From assembly GCA_016858145.1 (NCBI GenBank), contig JAEHOE010000035.1:868001-932000 (forward strand): a stretch of 64,000 bases of DNA, written 5' to 3'. The notes beneath the pieces were generated by a model. The model had not been told where the DNA came from. It saw only the letters and a program-made list of their open reading frames with translations, and made no database searches. Positions 24,301 to 36,700 of the stretch are shown piece by piece. Source of the stretch: Edaphochlamys debaryana (taxonomy: Eukaryota; Chlorophyta; Chlorophyceae; Chlamydomonadales). How positions within the stretch are numbered: position 1 is the first letter of the stretch; each line of letters opens with the position of its first letter. The translations under genes and the position numbers were made by a program.

Positions 24301-27300
24301 TCGCATGCCACGGTGCTCTTGCCCTGCGCCGTCACCATCTCCTCATCCACCTGAGCCTCGCGTCTCCCCTCTTCTCCCCTCCCTCAACCTCCCCTCCCCC
24401 TCGCCCCCCAGGCTGTCCCAGAAGGCCGTGGGCTCCTCCTGGCTATGTCACTTCGTGGGGGACGGGCGCCGGGCGGGGGGGGAGGCGGCCAGGTGGGCGC
24501 AGGGCGCATGCGTGTCGTAACGGGGGGGCCGGGGTGAGGAGTCCAACGCTATCTCGCCACGCCGTGCCCTTGGGCAAGTGGGGATGGGGGCACGTGCACG
24601 CGTGAGTGCCCCCCTGGAGGTTCAGCCCATGGCACGTTCGCATATCACCTCCACCCTGCCCCCATGCGACACGACCCGCAGGACCGCCAGCCCCTCCCCC
24701 GCGCCCTCGGGCGACCTCGCATCCACCGCCCTCGTCTACCGCCTCACGCCCGGACCCGGGGGCAGCGGGGGCAGCCCCTCGCCCTCGCCCTCTACTGGGA
24801 ATTTGCAGGGCGCCGCCGCCCGGGCCTCGCCCAACGGCCACGCCAACGGCTCGGGCCCAGGCCCGGGCCTGCCTGGGCCAGCCTCGACGCCGTGGTCGTT
24901 GTCGGTTGGTACGGACGCGTCCGGCCTGATCGACTTCAACGACCAGGAGCTGCGGAAAAAGGTCATCCGGTTGCTGCACGGGGTGGTTGAGGCGCCAACC
25001 GTCAAGGTACGACGGCGGTGCCCTCCCATCCGTTTCCGAGATGCCGTGCCCCTTTCTCGCGGCCTGCTCAGCTCACTCATCCGCCTCGGTCAACGCCTTA
25101 TTCATGCCTCACCTTTCATCTCCCACTCCCCCCCTTACGCCCCCAGCACGGCGCCGCGCACCTCCCCACGGAGCCCGAGCGCCTCGACCGCCTCACCGCC
25201 CTCTTCGCGCTGCTGGCGGACGCGCACCGCCGCTCCCGGGACCGACTGTCCGCCTTCCTGAGGGGGGCGCCGCCGGACTGCTACGCGCCGCAGGTGCGGG
25301 AGGGGGCGGGGGCGATGCGGGGTGCGAAGGTTGGGGAGGGGGGCTGAGGATCGGGAAGGCTGGGGAGGGCTGTGGGCTGGTACGCCCGCTCGTTACCGTC
25401 TTGCCTCTTCCGCGCCACCCGGGCCCGGCGTCTCACCGCTATTCCTCCTGCACCCCGCCCATGCAGAACCTGGACGTGCTCCGTGCCCTTCTTGCGGCGG
25501 CCTCGGCCTCCACGCCCGGGCCCGGAGCCGGCGGCGGTGCAGGCGGTGGCGGCATCATGGGCGCCTCCGCCGCCGCCGCGGCGCTGGCGGCGCTGACCGC
25601 CGCCGCCGCCAGCCCGCTGCGCGCCTCCGTCGCCTCCAACGCCAGCCCCTTACGTAACGCCACGCCGCGCGCCTCCGCCAACGCGCCCCTCGCGCGGCTC
25701 AGCCGCGGCCACGGCGCCGCCGCTGGCGGCGGCGGCGGCGGCGGCGCTGGCGGCGTGAGCGCCTCGACCATGGGGGCTCTGGCGGCGGAGCATGCGCCCG
25801 TGGAGATCCCCAGCCTGCAGGAGTGGCGGCGGGGGCTGGTGGGCCACCCCACCACGGCGGCGGCGCTGCATCAGCTAGACGGGTGCGGGAGGGGAGGGAG
25901 GGTAGCTTGAGAAGGGTGCTCGGGGCCAGGATGCAACTGAAGGCGAGGCTGGACGCGAGATGGACTGTGCTCAACGCCCCTCTGCTCCACGCCCCCACCC
26001 CACGCCCCTCCCACCGACCCCCCTCCCCACCCCCCTCCCCAACCCAGGCTGCTCACGGGCCTGTCTCGCGACGCCCGCACCGACTGGTCGGTCCTGGGCT
26101 GGGTGCTGCGCATGGTCCCCCGGGAGCTGCTGCGGCACCTCAAGGCGGGGTGGGAGGAGGCGCAGCCGGACGCGGTGCTGCCCTTCATCGTGGGTGGCCT
26201 GGGCCTTGGGGGGGGGGGGGGGTAGAGGGAGGGGGGCATGATGGAGGGGGGCAGTATGGAGGGGGGGGGGGTTGAAGGAAGGCGCGGAGGGAAAGAGCAG
26301 TAAGGTTATATGAAGTTGTGGCAGTCAGAGCGCCCGGGCCCGGACCCAGGACCCAGGACGCGGATAGACCCCACCCCGGACTCACACTGTCCCCCTCCCT
26401 TCTCCCCCAGGTGTGGGACGCGGCCCACTCGAGGGACGCCATCGCCGCAAAGGCCACGGCCCACCGCCACGTGAGTAATCCCCAGGGGGGTGAGGGCGGC
26501 TGGATGAGGGGTGCCTAGTAGGATGACACCTTGGCCCTGCCGGCCGCGGGTCCCGCAACAAAACTTCCCAGCGTGCCTCCACCCCCTGCCTCCCCATCCG
26601 CCCACACCCTGACCCCGCCCCCATTCCCCCAACCCCCTCCTCCACCCCCCAGGAGCTGCGCACCCCCCGCTTCGCCCTCCCCGTGGTGCAGCCCGCCTCG
26701 CTGTGGGGCTGCCCGGGGGAGCAACCGGTGCTGGTGGTGGACGACTCGCAGGTGGGGGGGGAGCGGGGAGCGATTTTCGGAGCATTGGAGAGCGGAGGAA
26801 GAGATAGAGCGGCAGCCAGCGAGCCCGATGCGCACCGAGGTCCAGAGCGAAAGGTCCGGCGGGCTCCACTGGCGATGGCGTCGGCTGCTCTGACGAGTTG
26901 CGTAGGCTAGAGCGGCTAGACCTAACTCTAGAGCACTCTCAGTGCAGTATGTAGGCAAGCTGGCTGGGCTGGCGTGCGTGCGTGCCGGCGTGCATTGTGG
27001 GATGCGTTCCTTACGCGAACCGCACTGGGACCGCAGCAAACGCCCCACCCAACCGACGTACCAAGGAACGAAGATAGACCCACCACGAGACCCAAGCACG
27101 CCACGGTCATTGTCCACGGGGAGCTGGGGGCAGGGGGCGTAGGGGAAAGGAAACAGGCAGGGTCGTGTGTGTTTTGGCACACGTGGGGGGGGCGGCAGGG
27201 AAGGGGCCGGTGCTGGTGGTGGACGACTCGCAGGTGGGGGGGCGAAGGGCGGGCGGGGGGGAACAAGGAGGGGCGTGTGATCAGGGCTGCTCGTGCAAGC

Positions 27301-30300
27301 CAGGGAAACGTGGGCGGAGGGGCATGTGTTGTATTGGCACTTGTGGGGGCCGTCGGTCAGGGAAAGGGGCCACTTGGCGGGCCAGCACCTGCAGTTGATG
27401 CCTCTCCCCGTCGGCCCCTACCCCCCAGGGCGTCAAGTGGCTGACGGAGAGCGACACGTACTTCGGGAAGGACTTCAGGCCGCGGGTGGGTTGAGGCGAG
27501 GAGGCCGTTCGGGCTGAGACAGCGCACAGCAACCCCAAAGCAGGGTGCTCCTGCAGCAAGCCTTGAGTCGGTCGGACGCCCTACAGCCGCTGCAACACGT
27601 TCCCAACCACTTGCACACTACCCCCCACCCCCGCCCTTGTACGGCAACCCCCGTACGGCACCCCCAGGACGAGGCCCACGTGGCCATCTTCGTGCACGGC
27701 TTCCAGGGCGCCTCCACGGACCTGTGCCTGGTCAAGGCGCACCTCATGCTCATGTACCCCTACCTGGAGTGCTTCTCGTCCAAGACAAACGAGGTGGGGT
27801 GGGGGGGTAGGGAGGATGGGGGCAGGAGGGGTGCAAGTGGCGGCACCCGGCACCCGGCGGGGCCTCCCCGGCTCCCGCGTTGTGCCACCCTCAACACGTA
27901 GCGCTGAGCACCCCCTCCACCCTTACCCCTCCAACCCTCCACTCGCTACACATCCACCCTGCGCATCCTAAACTCCCACCCACCCACCCATCCCCCAACA
28001 GGGCAACACGCACGACTCGCTCCAGGACATGGGTCGGCGCCTGGCGGTGGAGATGGCCGAGTTCCTGGCGCCGTTCGCGAGGTCCACACGGCGGCCGCTG
28101 CGAAAGATCAGCCTCGTGGGTGAGCCGGCTCAAGAGTGGATGCCGCACGAGATTTGCGGCGTGTACACACGGGGTCAGGGAAGGCTTTGCGGGGCCTGTA
28201 CGGGTGCTGTCTGCGAGGGCTGTGCGGAGGCCGTCAGGGAGCTGCCAGGACGCTGTGAACAGGTTGTTTGCGGGCGACCCCACCCCCTTCGCTCCATGCC
28301 CTCCCCCACCCCCGCAGGCCACTCCATTGGCAACCTCATCCTCCGAGCAGCGCTCACGCAGGTGAGCCGCCCAAGCTGGCCCACCGCCATCCGAGCTTGC
28401 ATGCAGCCGTCTTCCACAACGCCGTCGGCACAATCCTCCACACACACCAGCACCCGATCTGCCGCCCGACGCCGCCCCCTCCCTGCTGCTCGCCTCGTCA
28501 GAACGCTGTACGCATAATCCTCCTCACACGCTTGCAGCGATCCGCTGATCGCCCCGACGCTGCCCCCTCTCTCAGCGCCCGGGCTTCCAGTGATGTGCAC
28601 CCTATGCCCTCATCGCCACCCCACAACCCCACCCCCACCCACCCACCCGCCCGCCATCCCCCCAGCCCGAGTTCGAGCCGTACAAGCACCTGCTGTGGCT
28701 GTACGTGTCCGTATCCGGGCCGCACCTGGGTTTTCTGTACGGCACCAATGCGGTGGTGGACACGGGGCTGCTGCTACTCAAGAGCATCGGCAAGGGTGAG
28801 GGCAGGAGGGGGGGCGGGAGGTTGCTTGTGTGAAGGTTGCGGATGGAGTGGGGGAAGTGGAACCGGGACCATCCCAGGGATACCCACGCCCCCGCAGTGC
28901 CCCTAAGGAAAACAGCTGAGCACTCGGCAACCAAGACGCCCACCTATCGTCCACTCCTAGCTAGCAAGACGCCCACCTATCGTCCACTCCTAGCTAGCAA
29001 ACTGAAGCTTTGCACTGGAGTGATGGCGGTGGGGGCTGTGGGACAGAGAGGCCCGCGGCAACTTGTCCGGCAAGGAGACCGTATTCGGGCATGCCGTCGC
29101 ACGCAGCGGCTTCACGACAGCCGCCGAGGGCTGCTCATGTTCGCAGCCCTAGTACAACTCGAACTGGAGGCACGACCCTGGCCGATTAGCTCTTTTGCTC
29201 GCTTGTCTCGTCTCGCGGCACGGGCGCAGCGGTTCGCGCGCCCTGGGCTGCAGGACTGACCCGGGCAGGTGCAGCCAACAGAGCAGGGGATTGGGGGCCT
29301 CAACTCAAATTGGGACTTCTCCACTCCCCCCGCCCACCGACCACTCACCCCCTCCCCTCTTCACCCATCCCACCACAACCCGCCCTCCCACCCCCACCCC
29401 CCACCCTGCAGGCAAGTGCCTGCACCAGCTCACCTTCACCGACGCCCCCGCCCTCAACGACTGCTACCTCTACCGCCTGGCGCACGACTGCCCCCTCTCC
29501 GTCTTCAAGCTGGCGCTGGTCATCTCCAGCCCGCAGGACCGCTACGTGCCCTACCACTCCTCGTCCATCACGTCCTGCCCGCAGGTAAGAAGGGGGTGGG
29601 GGGCTGGGGCGTAGGGGGCGGGACGGAGCGGGACGATGGGTGGGGGCCGGGGGATCGAGGTTCAGGGAGCAGGGAGCGGCACAGGGGATGGGGATGTGGC
29701 GAGGAGATGCGGCCTTTCAACGACGCCACCACCGCCTGCCGCCATCCACCTACCCCACCCCCTGCTCCTCATCCCGCTCCCCCACACCCCCATCCACTCA
29801 ACCCCGCAGGCCGAGCGCGACAGCCGCCGCGGGCGCTGCTACAGTGACATGCTCCGCGCGGTCACCGCGGGCGTGGGCCAGGGCACGCACCTGTTCCGCC
29901 TGGCCGTGGACTTCAGCCTGCGGGCCAAGAGCTTCAGCTTCTCCAAGCTCGTGGGCCGGTGCGTGCTGGCGGGGCGGGAATGATGGGAGGAGGGGACGCC
30001 GTGCATGGGGGAGGAAGGCGGGGGGCGGGGGGTGGGAGGGTGTAGAGAGATAAGACTCTGAAGGGAGAGTAGGGGGGATGCAGCAGAGGGCATTCGGACA
30101 GCAGCAGCATCCGTCCTGGGCCCGCCCGTTCCGCGCTCACAGCTTACCTCCCCCGGCCTTTCCCGCCCCTTTCCTGCCGTACGCACGTGCGCAGTACGGC
30201 GCACATCGAGTTCATCGAGAGCCAGCTGTACGTGGGCCTCATCATGTGGGGCCTCGTGCACCGATACACCATGCTCGCGCCCGCGCCGCACGCCTGGCTG

Positions 30301-30303
30301 TGA
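21304..30303 (+). CDS. FAM135-like protein with DUF676 serine-hydrolase domain
   Basis: Nineteen exons: 21304-23023, 23274-23422, 23646-23710, 24006-24191, 24412-24492, 24682-25006, 25147-25293, 25467-25882, 26048-26189, 26411-26470, 26653-26751, 27429-27485, 27668-27793, 28002-28119, 28318-28361, 28666-28795, 29412-29584, 29810-29958, 30195-30303. They give 1,431 residues, all phases consistent. The first ~475 residues are Gly/Ser/Ala-rich low complexity. The FAM135 N-terminal domain begins at residue ~480 (a stretch ending GWYAVRIKV). The C-terminal ~250 residues are an alpha/beta hydrolase: an HGFQG oxyanion loop, the nucleophile elbow GHSIGN split over exons 14/15 (Ser about 1233), Asp in SPQDRY (about 1331) and a His near 1399 as a plausible triad. 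Substrate is unknown; lipase or esterase is inferred from the family. ATG 21304 is preferred over an upstream in-frame GTG because of its context. Confidence 0.87.
23803..23823 (+). repeat. Short copy of the exon 3 end inside the following intron (FAM135-like)
   Basis: CCAACCTGGACAAG recurs about 110 bp after its exonic occurrence (end of exon 23646-23710), again with GAGG upstream. The donor GT is changed to GA, so the copy cannot splice in the same way. Only 14-18 bases match, so chance is not excluded. Confidence 0.4.
23933..23964 (+). repeat. Intronic 32-bp element, copy in the FAM135-like gene
   Basis: Identical over 32 bp to the reverse complement of 15317-15348. It lies 41 nt before the 3' splice site at 24005/24006, in the sense orientation and followed by a C/T-rich tract, as in the LRR gene. 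Confidence 0.75.
27207..27242 (+). repeat. 36-bp copy of the exon 11 end plus donor inside the following intron
   Basis: Repeats 26725-26760 exactly by eye: the LVVDDSQ coding end and the GTGGGGGGG donor. The copy keeps an intact donor and could act as a decoy or alternative 5' splice site. Confidence 0.75.
28883..29280 (+). repeat. Dispersed 0.37-kb repeat, copy B (intron of FAM135-like gene)
   Basis: Matches 20432-20797. It carries a perfect 33-bp tandem duplication (28935-28967 and 28968-29000) not found in copy A. It sits in the intron between exons 16 and 17 and is complete between the same end points. No target-site duplication or terminal inverted repeat is obvious, and the element family is not recognised. 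Confidence 0.8.
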
Positions 30304-31600
30304 TCGGGACGGGTGACTGCCTGGATAGGGCATATGTCGCGCCGGGTGGGGGCGGAGGAGCCGCTGCCACTGCAGCCAGCCAGCGGCTCAGGCGCTCTGG
30401 TCGGGCGGCGCTGCAAGCGGGCGGACGAGGGTCCTGGCAGAGGGCGGAGGGCGTCGTGCGTTGTGCTGAGCTGAGGAGCCTATGGAAACGGAGGAGCCGC
30501 CGCCGCTGCAGCTGTGGCCAGCGGGCAGGGCGCTCCCGCGCTGTCAGGCGCACCTGCAGCCGCTGCGAGTGGATCGGCTACAAATGGCGGGAGGTCCAAG
30601 TGGGATGGCATGCACGGAGGGCGTCGTGTGGCATGCAGCGTGCTGTGGCGTGGCGCGAGGGTGCGGCAGGCGCTCGCAGCGGAGCAGCCAGCAGCCAGCG
30701 GGCTGGCGAGGAAGATGAGGCGCCGCGACGAGCCCCTGGGGCCCATGCCGCCATTCCGGAGGCGGGAGGCGAGCGCTTGGCGGCTAGGTGGGCGGCGGCG
30801 GCGGGTGGCCGTCAGGAACACCTCCGGTCACCCCGGGGCTGGGGCCGGCGTCCTGAGGGCCCCTGCAGGTGGTGTGGAGGCGCTCCGCCGCCTGTGGGAA
30901 TGAAGCGACGGAACGTGCGGTGTGCTGAGCTGAGATAGCCACGTGGTGGAAGCCCACGGCGGAGCGTGAGGCGTGTGTGAGGCCAGGGCCCAAGCGGTCA
31001 TCAATGGGGTGGGTTTCTGACTAGCAACGCACGTGCCTCTTCGTCGCATGGCCCATCTTCCGGTATCTGTGCTTTGGGACACCGGACGCATGGCGTGTAG
31101 CAACAAATGAACGGAATGCGAGACTGAGTAAGTCTGTCCATAGTTGTTGTGCGGCCGTGATGGGCGCTTCGCGCCGGCACTTTTGCAGGTCATGCGGCAA
31201 TGCGTGAGGATGAATGATGGCTTGGATTGGTAGTTTGATTGAATGTCGATGCTCCAGAAGCCTGAACATGCAGAACTGGAGCGTTCACCCACGAATCATG
31301 GTGTTGAGGTCACGGCTGCAAGCGAGAGTACGGCACACCATGCTAAATGTATCGGTGATCTCAATCCCGCAACCGGGGTTGTGGCTTCAAGGAGGCTCAC
31401 GCATGTGTACGGTATGATGCCGGTGTGCAGTTAAGGCAGGCGGCACGGGCAAGGCACGTATCATAAGGGTATGCTTTCCAAGGCAGTGAAGGGGCACGCG
31501 GGGTAGGCGAGACGTTGGGCGCTGCCGGAGTGCGTAGGTGGTGTGAGGCTGTGAGCAGGCCATGCTCACACCAGGGCTCATGTAAGCCTGTTCGGCCTGA
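30304..31600 (+). other. Probable 3' UTR of the FAM135-like gene
   Basis: No exon-like frame is supported after the TGA at 30301-30303. The first TGTAA is at 31581-31585, giving a 3' UTR near 1.3 kb. Confidence 0.45.
31581..31585 (+). terminator. TGTAA polyadenylation signal, probable for the FAM135-like gene
   Basis: First TGTAA downstream of the stop at 30303. Confidence 0.45.
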
Positions 31601-31830
31601 GCTAGAGCTTCGCCAGGGGACAGCTCTGCCCTTCCGCAACATTTCAGGAACGGTGCGCTCAGCGTTCGGGTCCGAGCTGTTTTGAGGGCTGTCTGGGAGG
31701 CGGTCTGTGATGGTGTCACTCGTGAACCCGTGAACGCCTGTCTCCGAAGTCAGAGCTCCAGAGTCAGAGCTGGACCGGGACGCAGTCACACTGTCAGGGC
31801 GTCAGGCCCAGCTGGGCCCAAGGAGGTCCG

Positions 31831-32550
31831 TCACGTACTACGGAAATCGTTGCAAGGCGTGCCAGGCCGGCCGTAAGCATGGCTGTGGTCGATGTCGGGC
31901 CTCTTGACATCGTCATAAGTGTATAAATGGAGACCGCAGAGGCGACTGGGAGCGTGAAAGCGGAGGCGAGGGGGGGGGGCGCTGGTAGGAGTTGAGTCCG
32001 CGACAGGGGGGCGCGGGAACGCGGCGGCAGGGGGGAAGTTTTTGGACTTCGGGGTTCGTGCCGTTGGCGACCCAATGCCGAGGTGGCGTGCCACATAGCG
32101 CCACACGCACATCCGCTTGCGACAAACACAGTCTGCGGGTGCAACATACACGTAGAGCAAGCCCGCAAGCGCTCCGACGCCAAACATAGCGGAGCTTCCT
32201 TTAACGCTTACCGAGACGCCACGCCCCAACGGCCGCCTAGTGCTCCTGTCCTGGTCACTAGCCGCCAAGCTACGTATCTCAGCTGCTCTGGTCTCAAGGG
32301 CGTCGCCCAGGACCGAGGCGCAAGTTCGATCGACGCCATTCTGTGAGCCTTGGCGGTTGTTGCAGCACCTCTGGGGTCTGCAGGCCGCACTTGAGCATCT
32401 GGGGATGACGTCTGGGCTGGAGGACTCGCCGTTCAGCGGGTCGACCCAACGGGCAATTGGCCCATGGCGGAAGCACACTTGGTGGCTGCGGCTGGCGCTT
32501 GACGCGCTAATCCGGTGTGGCCCTGCTGCTGCGCAGGGTCTCCTCGGCAA
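31831..32550 (-). other. Uninterrupted 239-codon antisense ORF, coding status unclear
   Basis: An ATG-started frame of 239 codons on the minus strand occupies the space between two plus-strand genes. The middle has a short hydrophobic stretch (GVGALAGLLYVYV) followed by Cys/Arg-rich sequence. Codon use is less biased than in the neighbouring genes and no domain is recognised. It may be chance in GC-rich DNA or a decayed gene. Confidence 0.2.
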
Positions 32551-32821
32551 GGCAGAAAGGGACGGAGACGCAGTCGCTCGCGGACCCTAGCCTGCGTGCC
32601 TCGAGGTAAGCGGCCTCGAGGAGCGTTGTCTGGGGTCCGAATCATTGCACGTTGCGTAAAGGCGCTTTCAAGGCGCTCACGCGCGCTCAGCCTGGAGCAG
32701 ACGCGTCAATCGGCAGCCGGAAGGGCCCTCAAGCGCCACGCGCTTTCGCACGCAGGAAGCCCCACTGACGATAGGGACTTCCCTTGCACTTGTCGCGCAG
32801 GCTTCATCGGCACCTAACGAA

Positions 32822-33799
32822 ATGGTTGCAGCGGCCGACGGCTCGACTTCGTCGCAGTCTGGGAAGCGGGCTTTGGGCGACGACGACACCTGGTCGGCCT
32901 GCAAGCTCCAGCGCCTCTTGCCTTCGGAGGGCACCAATGGCAACCCTGTCATGAAGCCTGCGGAGACCCCCCTGCTGGCGGGCCCTCCACCCGCCATCAC
33001 CGACGGCCCCCAACTTCCGCCCTCCGCCATCGCGTCGCCCACCACCTCCCAGCCCCCGAACGCCCCTTCTCACGATGCTCACGCGACGATGACTGATGCG
33101 CCTGCGGCTGATCGCTCGGAGGCGATTCTGGAGGGCGAGCAGGCCCTCCCCAGCGTCGACAGTTCACTGCCGGTGCTGACTGCGGTAGCCTCCGGGGCTG
33201 TGCCCGCAGCACCTGAGGGCGCCGCCACTTCCACTCAATCGCCTGCGGCCCAACACAGCCACGATGCGACCACTGCGCTGACTGACGAGCCTCCTCCCCA
33301 ATCCTTGGCCGCTCTTCTCAACAAGACCCTCGACTTCCCCTCGCCTTTCCGCGGCGGCCCTCCAACCCCGGCTCCTGAGCAAGGCCCTACCCTCACCGAT
33401 TTCCCTCCTCGTCGCCCCACCAGCCCTGCCCAAGCCCAGGCTCTTCCACCCAGCACGCCCCCTACCGAGTCCTCCTCCCAGGCCGCCCCGCCGGCCCAAG
33501 CCAACCAGCCGAGCCCGCCCCCGAGCGCCGGTGCCGCGCTGCGGCGCAAACTCTCCCCCGAGGAGTTTCGGCAGCTTTGGGCTTGGGCAGTGCCCATCCA
33601 GCCCATCCAGCCCACTTGCCCGGAGCAGGAGCAGGCCGCCGCCGCCCGCCTGGCCAACATCGGGCCCTACCTGCCGCCCGCCCCTGCGGCGGTGCCCGTT
33701 TCCGCGGTCCCCGGTGAAGACCTGGCGGCTGAGCTGGCGGCGTTCCTGCGCCTCTTCTACCTGGCCCAACTACTGCACCAGCAGCCTTCTCCGCAGTGA
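32822..33799 (+). CDS. Single-exon Pro/Ala-rich protein of unknown function
   Basis: A 325-residue frame from ATG to TGA with no intron, unusual among these intron-dense neighbours. The middle is Pro/Ser/Thr/Ala-rich and probably disordered, with several PPAP and PPTE-like stretches. The C-terminal ~85 residues look folded: a helix around LSPEEFRQLWAWAVP, then an Ala/Leu helix ending LAAFLRLFYLAQLLHQQ. Third codon positions favour G or C, which supports coding. No family is recognised. Lack of introns and a Pro-rich gag-like composition leave open a retroelement-derived origin, but no reverse transcriptase or integrase was found nearby. Confidence 0.55.
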   Translation: MVAAADGSTSSQSGKRALGDDDTWSACKLQRLLPSEGTNGNPVMKPAETPLLAGPPPAITDGPQLPPSAIASPTTSQPPNAPSHDAHATMTDAPAADRSEAILEGEQALPSVDSSLPVLTAVASGAVPAAPEGAATSTQSPAAQHSHDATTALTDEPPPQSLAALLNKTLDFPSPFRGGPPTPAPEQGPTLTDFPPRRPTSPAQAQALPPSTPPTESSSQAAPPAQANQPSPPPSAGAALRRKLSPEEFRQLWAWAVPIQPIQPTCPEQEQAAAARLANIGPYLPPAPAAVPVSAVPGEDLAAELAAFLRLFYLAQLLHQQPSPQ

Positions 33800-36700
33800 A
33801 GCTTCAAGTGAGGTCGGGGATTTGTTAGAAGGCTTTGCGGACGGTGCTGTTATTCTTGGTGGGTCTGTTCGGCGGTGCGTGCGCTGGGGCCAGCTCGGGC
33901 CGGGGCGTGTGCTGGCCGGGCCTGGAGGCTACGTCTGGCGGTGTCGAGGCATTGAAAGAGTTGTCGGCAAGGGCAACTGCTGCGTGCTGCCTAGGAGTAT
34001 ATGCCCTAGTACATGCGTCTGAGCTGACCAGATCCACGATGCGGGGGCCGTCCAGGAAGCAGATGGTTAGTTGCACTGCGCCCCTCGTGAGGTTGGGGTC
34101 CCGATACTGCGTGTTGTGGAGGCCCTGACGCAGCAACCAGAGGCACCGTGCGCAGAACCGGTGGGGGCTGGGGTGTATCCTCTTCGTCAGCGCAGCCGGC
34201 CTGGCTTATCTGCTGATCATTTGGTCTGACTGATGTGCGATGTGGCGTTATTCTGGCCGGAGCTGGGGCGTGGAGCACACAGCCCTTCGGTGCTCCCCTC
34301 CCGCCTGAGCTGAGTCACAGGCTTGCAGCGCCTGTCCTGTCCTGGCGCCAGAGGCTTGAAGCGTTGGCTCATGGGTTATTTTTCCCGCACGTTGGGTGGC
34401 TGCGCTGGATCGGCTTGTAGGCAATTTGGCTTGGTAGGAATTGTTTGGGAGGCTGAGCGACGGGTGGCATGGGCGACGTAAGTCGGCGGAAGAGGTGTGG
34501 AGCAGTTGAGAGACCCTAGAGACATTGCCGTCTGGTGGTTTGTGGTTTGGGCCCAGGGACACGGCCCCAGACAAGATGCAGTGGGGTACCCCAGGACAAC
34601 ATCCTGTCTGGGGGAGGGGCGTGATCAGCCCAGCCCTTCCCGAGATGGACATTCCGCTCTGCGTGTCTCTTTGGTCACCGTAAAAGCAGTGGCCTGGTTC
34701 CGCGCTCCAACAATATGGGAGCTTGGGTGGCCGGTTGTGGGTGGCCAGAGGCGCAGCTCTGGGACATCTGCTCGCACCTTTCTTGGTGTCGCCCACAGTT
34801 GGTGTTTAGGGAGTACCCGTTGGTGTGGGTGTGTGCACGTTGGGCGCTGTGGCCTGGGGCGGTGCCAGTGAGCTGCGTCTGCTGCCCTCACGTGTGGGGC
34901 GCAGCTGCCGTCCTGCCGTGAGGAGCTCACGCCCAGCAGGGGTGCGGCTGCACTGCGCCTAGGTGGAGCACAGGGTTGTTCAAGCAGAGCCTTGAGACCC
35001 GCACGTGTGGCTGGGCGATGGGCGCGTGCTGGTGTCAGTGTCCAGGTCGTGGAGTTGCGGCCCTTCGCTGGAGATGGCAGCCACCCAGGGGGCCGGAAGG
35101 TGCGGGACTGCCGGGAGGGTGTGACGCGGCGTTGCGAGGGCATTGCGTCGTGAGCCCGAGGAGCAGTGGCGGCCCGCGCTGTGATCTGCGGTTGAGCCCG
35201 GGGGGCCAGGGGCACGTCTGGTGCGTTGCAGGTGCGGCCCCTGGGCCTGGGGGCTTGGAGGCTGGTTCGCCGTGGTGCGCGCGTACCGGACGCCGATTGC
35301 TGATACGCGTCACTCGTTTGAGGCGTGCGTTGGCCCAGGTGCCGAGGGTCAAGTGCTGTCGGAGGCTGTGACAGTGGAAGCGTGCACGTGGATTGGGATT
35401 GCGTGACTCCCCCTTCGGCCCCGGCGAGCACAACGCGCCTTCACTACTGACTCTTCGACACGGCCGCCCGTGTAGCTCATGGATGCATTTGTAACAACAC
35501 CTCACGACCTCAGCACCATAGCAACGCGGCACCGTGCCCTGCAGCGGCGTGCACTCCGGGGTTGACCTTTTGTGCCGCACAGGCGCATGCAAACCTGTTC
35601 GCATCCTGCACCTAGCCACCTACCCGCAACGACGGGCCCACCGTCTGGCTCCGTAAATGTGCCGCTGCAGGGTCTACCCCAACACCGCATTGGCCTATGC
35701 GGTCCCTGTTGCAGCCCACAACCGTACATTCGCCAGCCCTCTCCAGTAGCCTTCCATCCTCCCATGCTCCCCAGCGTCATACGCACCCCGAACGCCCAAG
35801 CAACCACTGATGCAAGGTCATGAACTTGGCCCTAGCGCCCTCGGCCGATGTGATGCATGCGTCCGTCTCCGCGCATACTCCCCGCACTGCAGCGCCTTCA
35901 TCATCAGACCAGCGCGCCTGCCGTACGCATCCCACACCGCGCCTACGCATACTGACAAGGACCTTCCCCATCCACCCTTCAGCCCCCCGGAACCGTTTTG
36001 TCTGGGGCCGTGTCCATGCCCACAACCCCAATCCGCCGAACATAGCGGGGGCTGATTCTGCAAAGCAACAGGCTCTCAAGCGCAGCAGTCATAGGCTATA
36101 CCAAGCAACGCCGCTCCGTACGCTGCCCCCATGCCGACGCCGCCGTCGCTCAGCCCGCCGCGCTCTCGCCTCGGGGCGCACTCCCCCCTCCGCCGCCGCC
36201 CGGAGGCAGCTTCGCGCTTCCCCCTCGGTGGCGCCCGCCCGCCTTGCCTCCGCGACCCTGGCCCGTGTCCCGCCCCGAGCCCTGGCCGCCACCACCACCT
36301 CCAGGCTGCCCCCCGGGTTGAGCGCTGGCGGCCCGCAGAGCCTGACCGCGGCGGCTCAGCCCAAAGAGCTCCCGACGCCTGCGCACGCAATGCCCAGCTC
36401 CGCACCAACACCCGCGCCCGGCACCCCGGAAGCCCTACTTCCCCCGCAGCTTGGTGCCCCGGCTGGACCCTAACTCCTCGCCCGCCCCCGAGCTCGGCTG
36501 CGCAGCGGCGGCCTGCTGCTCCTCAACCCACGCCAGGACCTCCGGCTTCGGCAGAGGCGAGGGCGCCGCGCCTCCTGGGGGTCGTGCGCAGCCGGCGCTG
36601 GCTCGCGCGGCTGACGCGGGCGATGCGACGGCGCTCGGGGCTGAGCAAGCCCGCCCGGTGAGCTGCGGAACAGCAGATCGCAACAAGGGACGCAAAGCAA

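Noticed and set aside
33835..34128. Possible small secreted protein with a signal-peptide-like start.
   Set aside because: Codon use beyond the first 25 codons is unlike the neighbours and no homology or splice support is visible.
36131..36661. A 176-codon ORF followed by TGTAA at 36735.
   Set aside because: Looks like a frame shadow of GC3-rich sequence; another frame there resembles a transit peptide and a third is in phase with the next gene, so no single call is safe.
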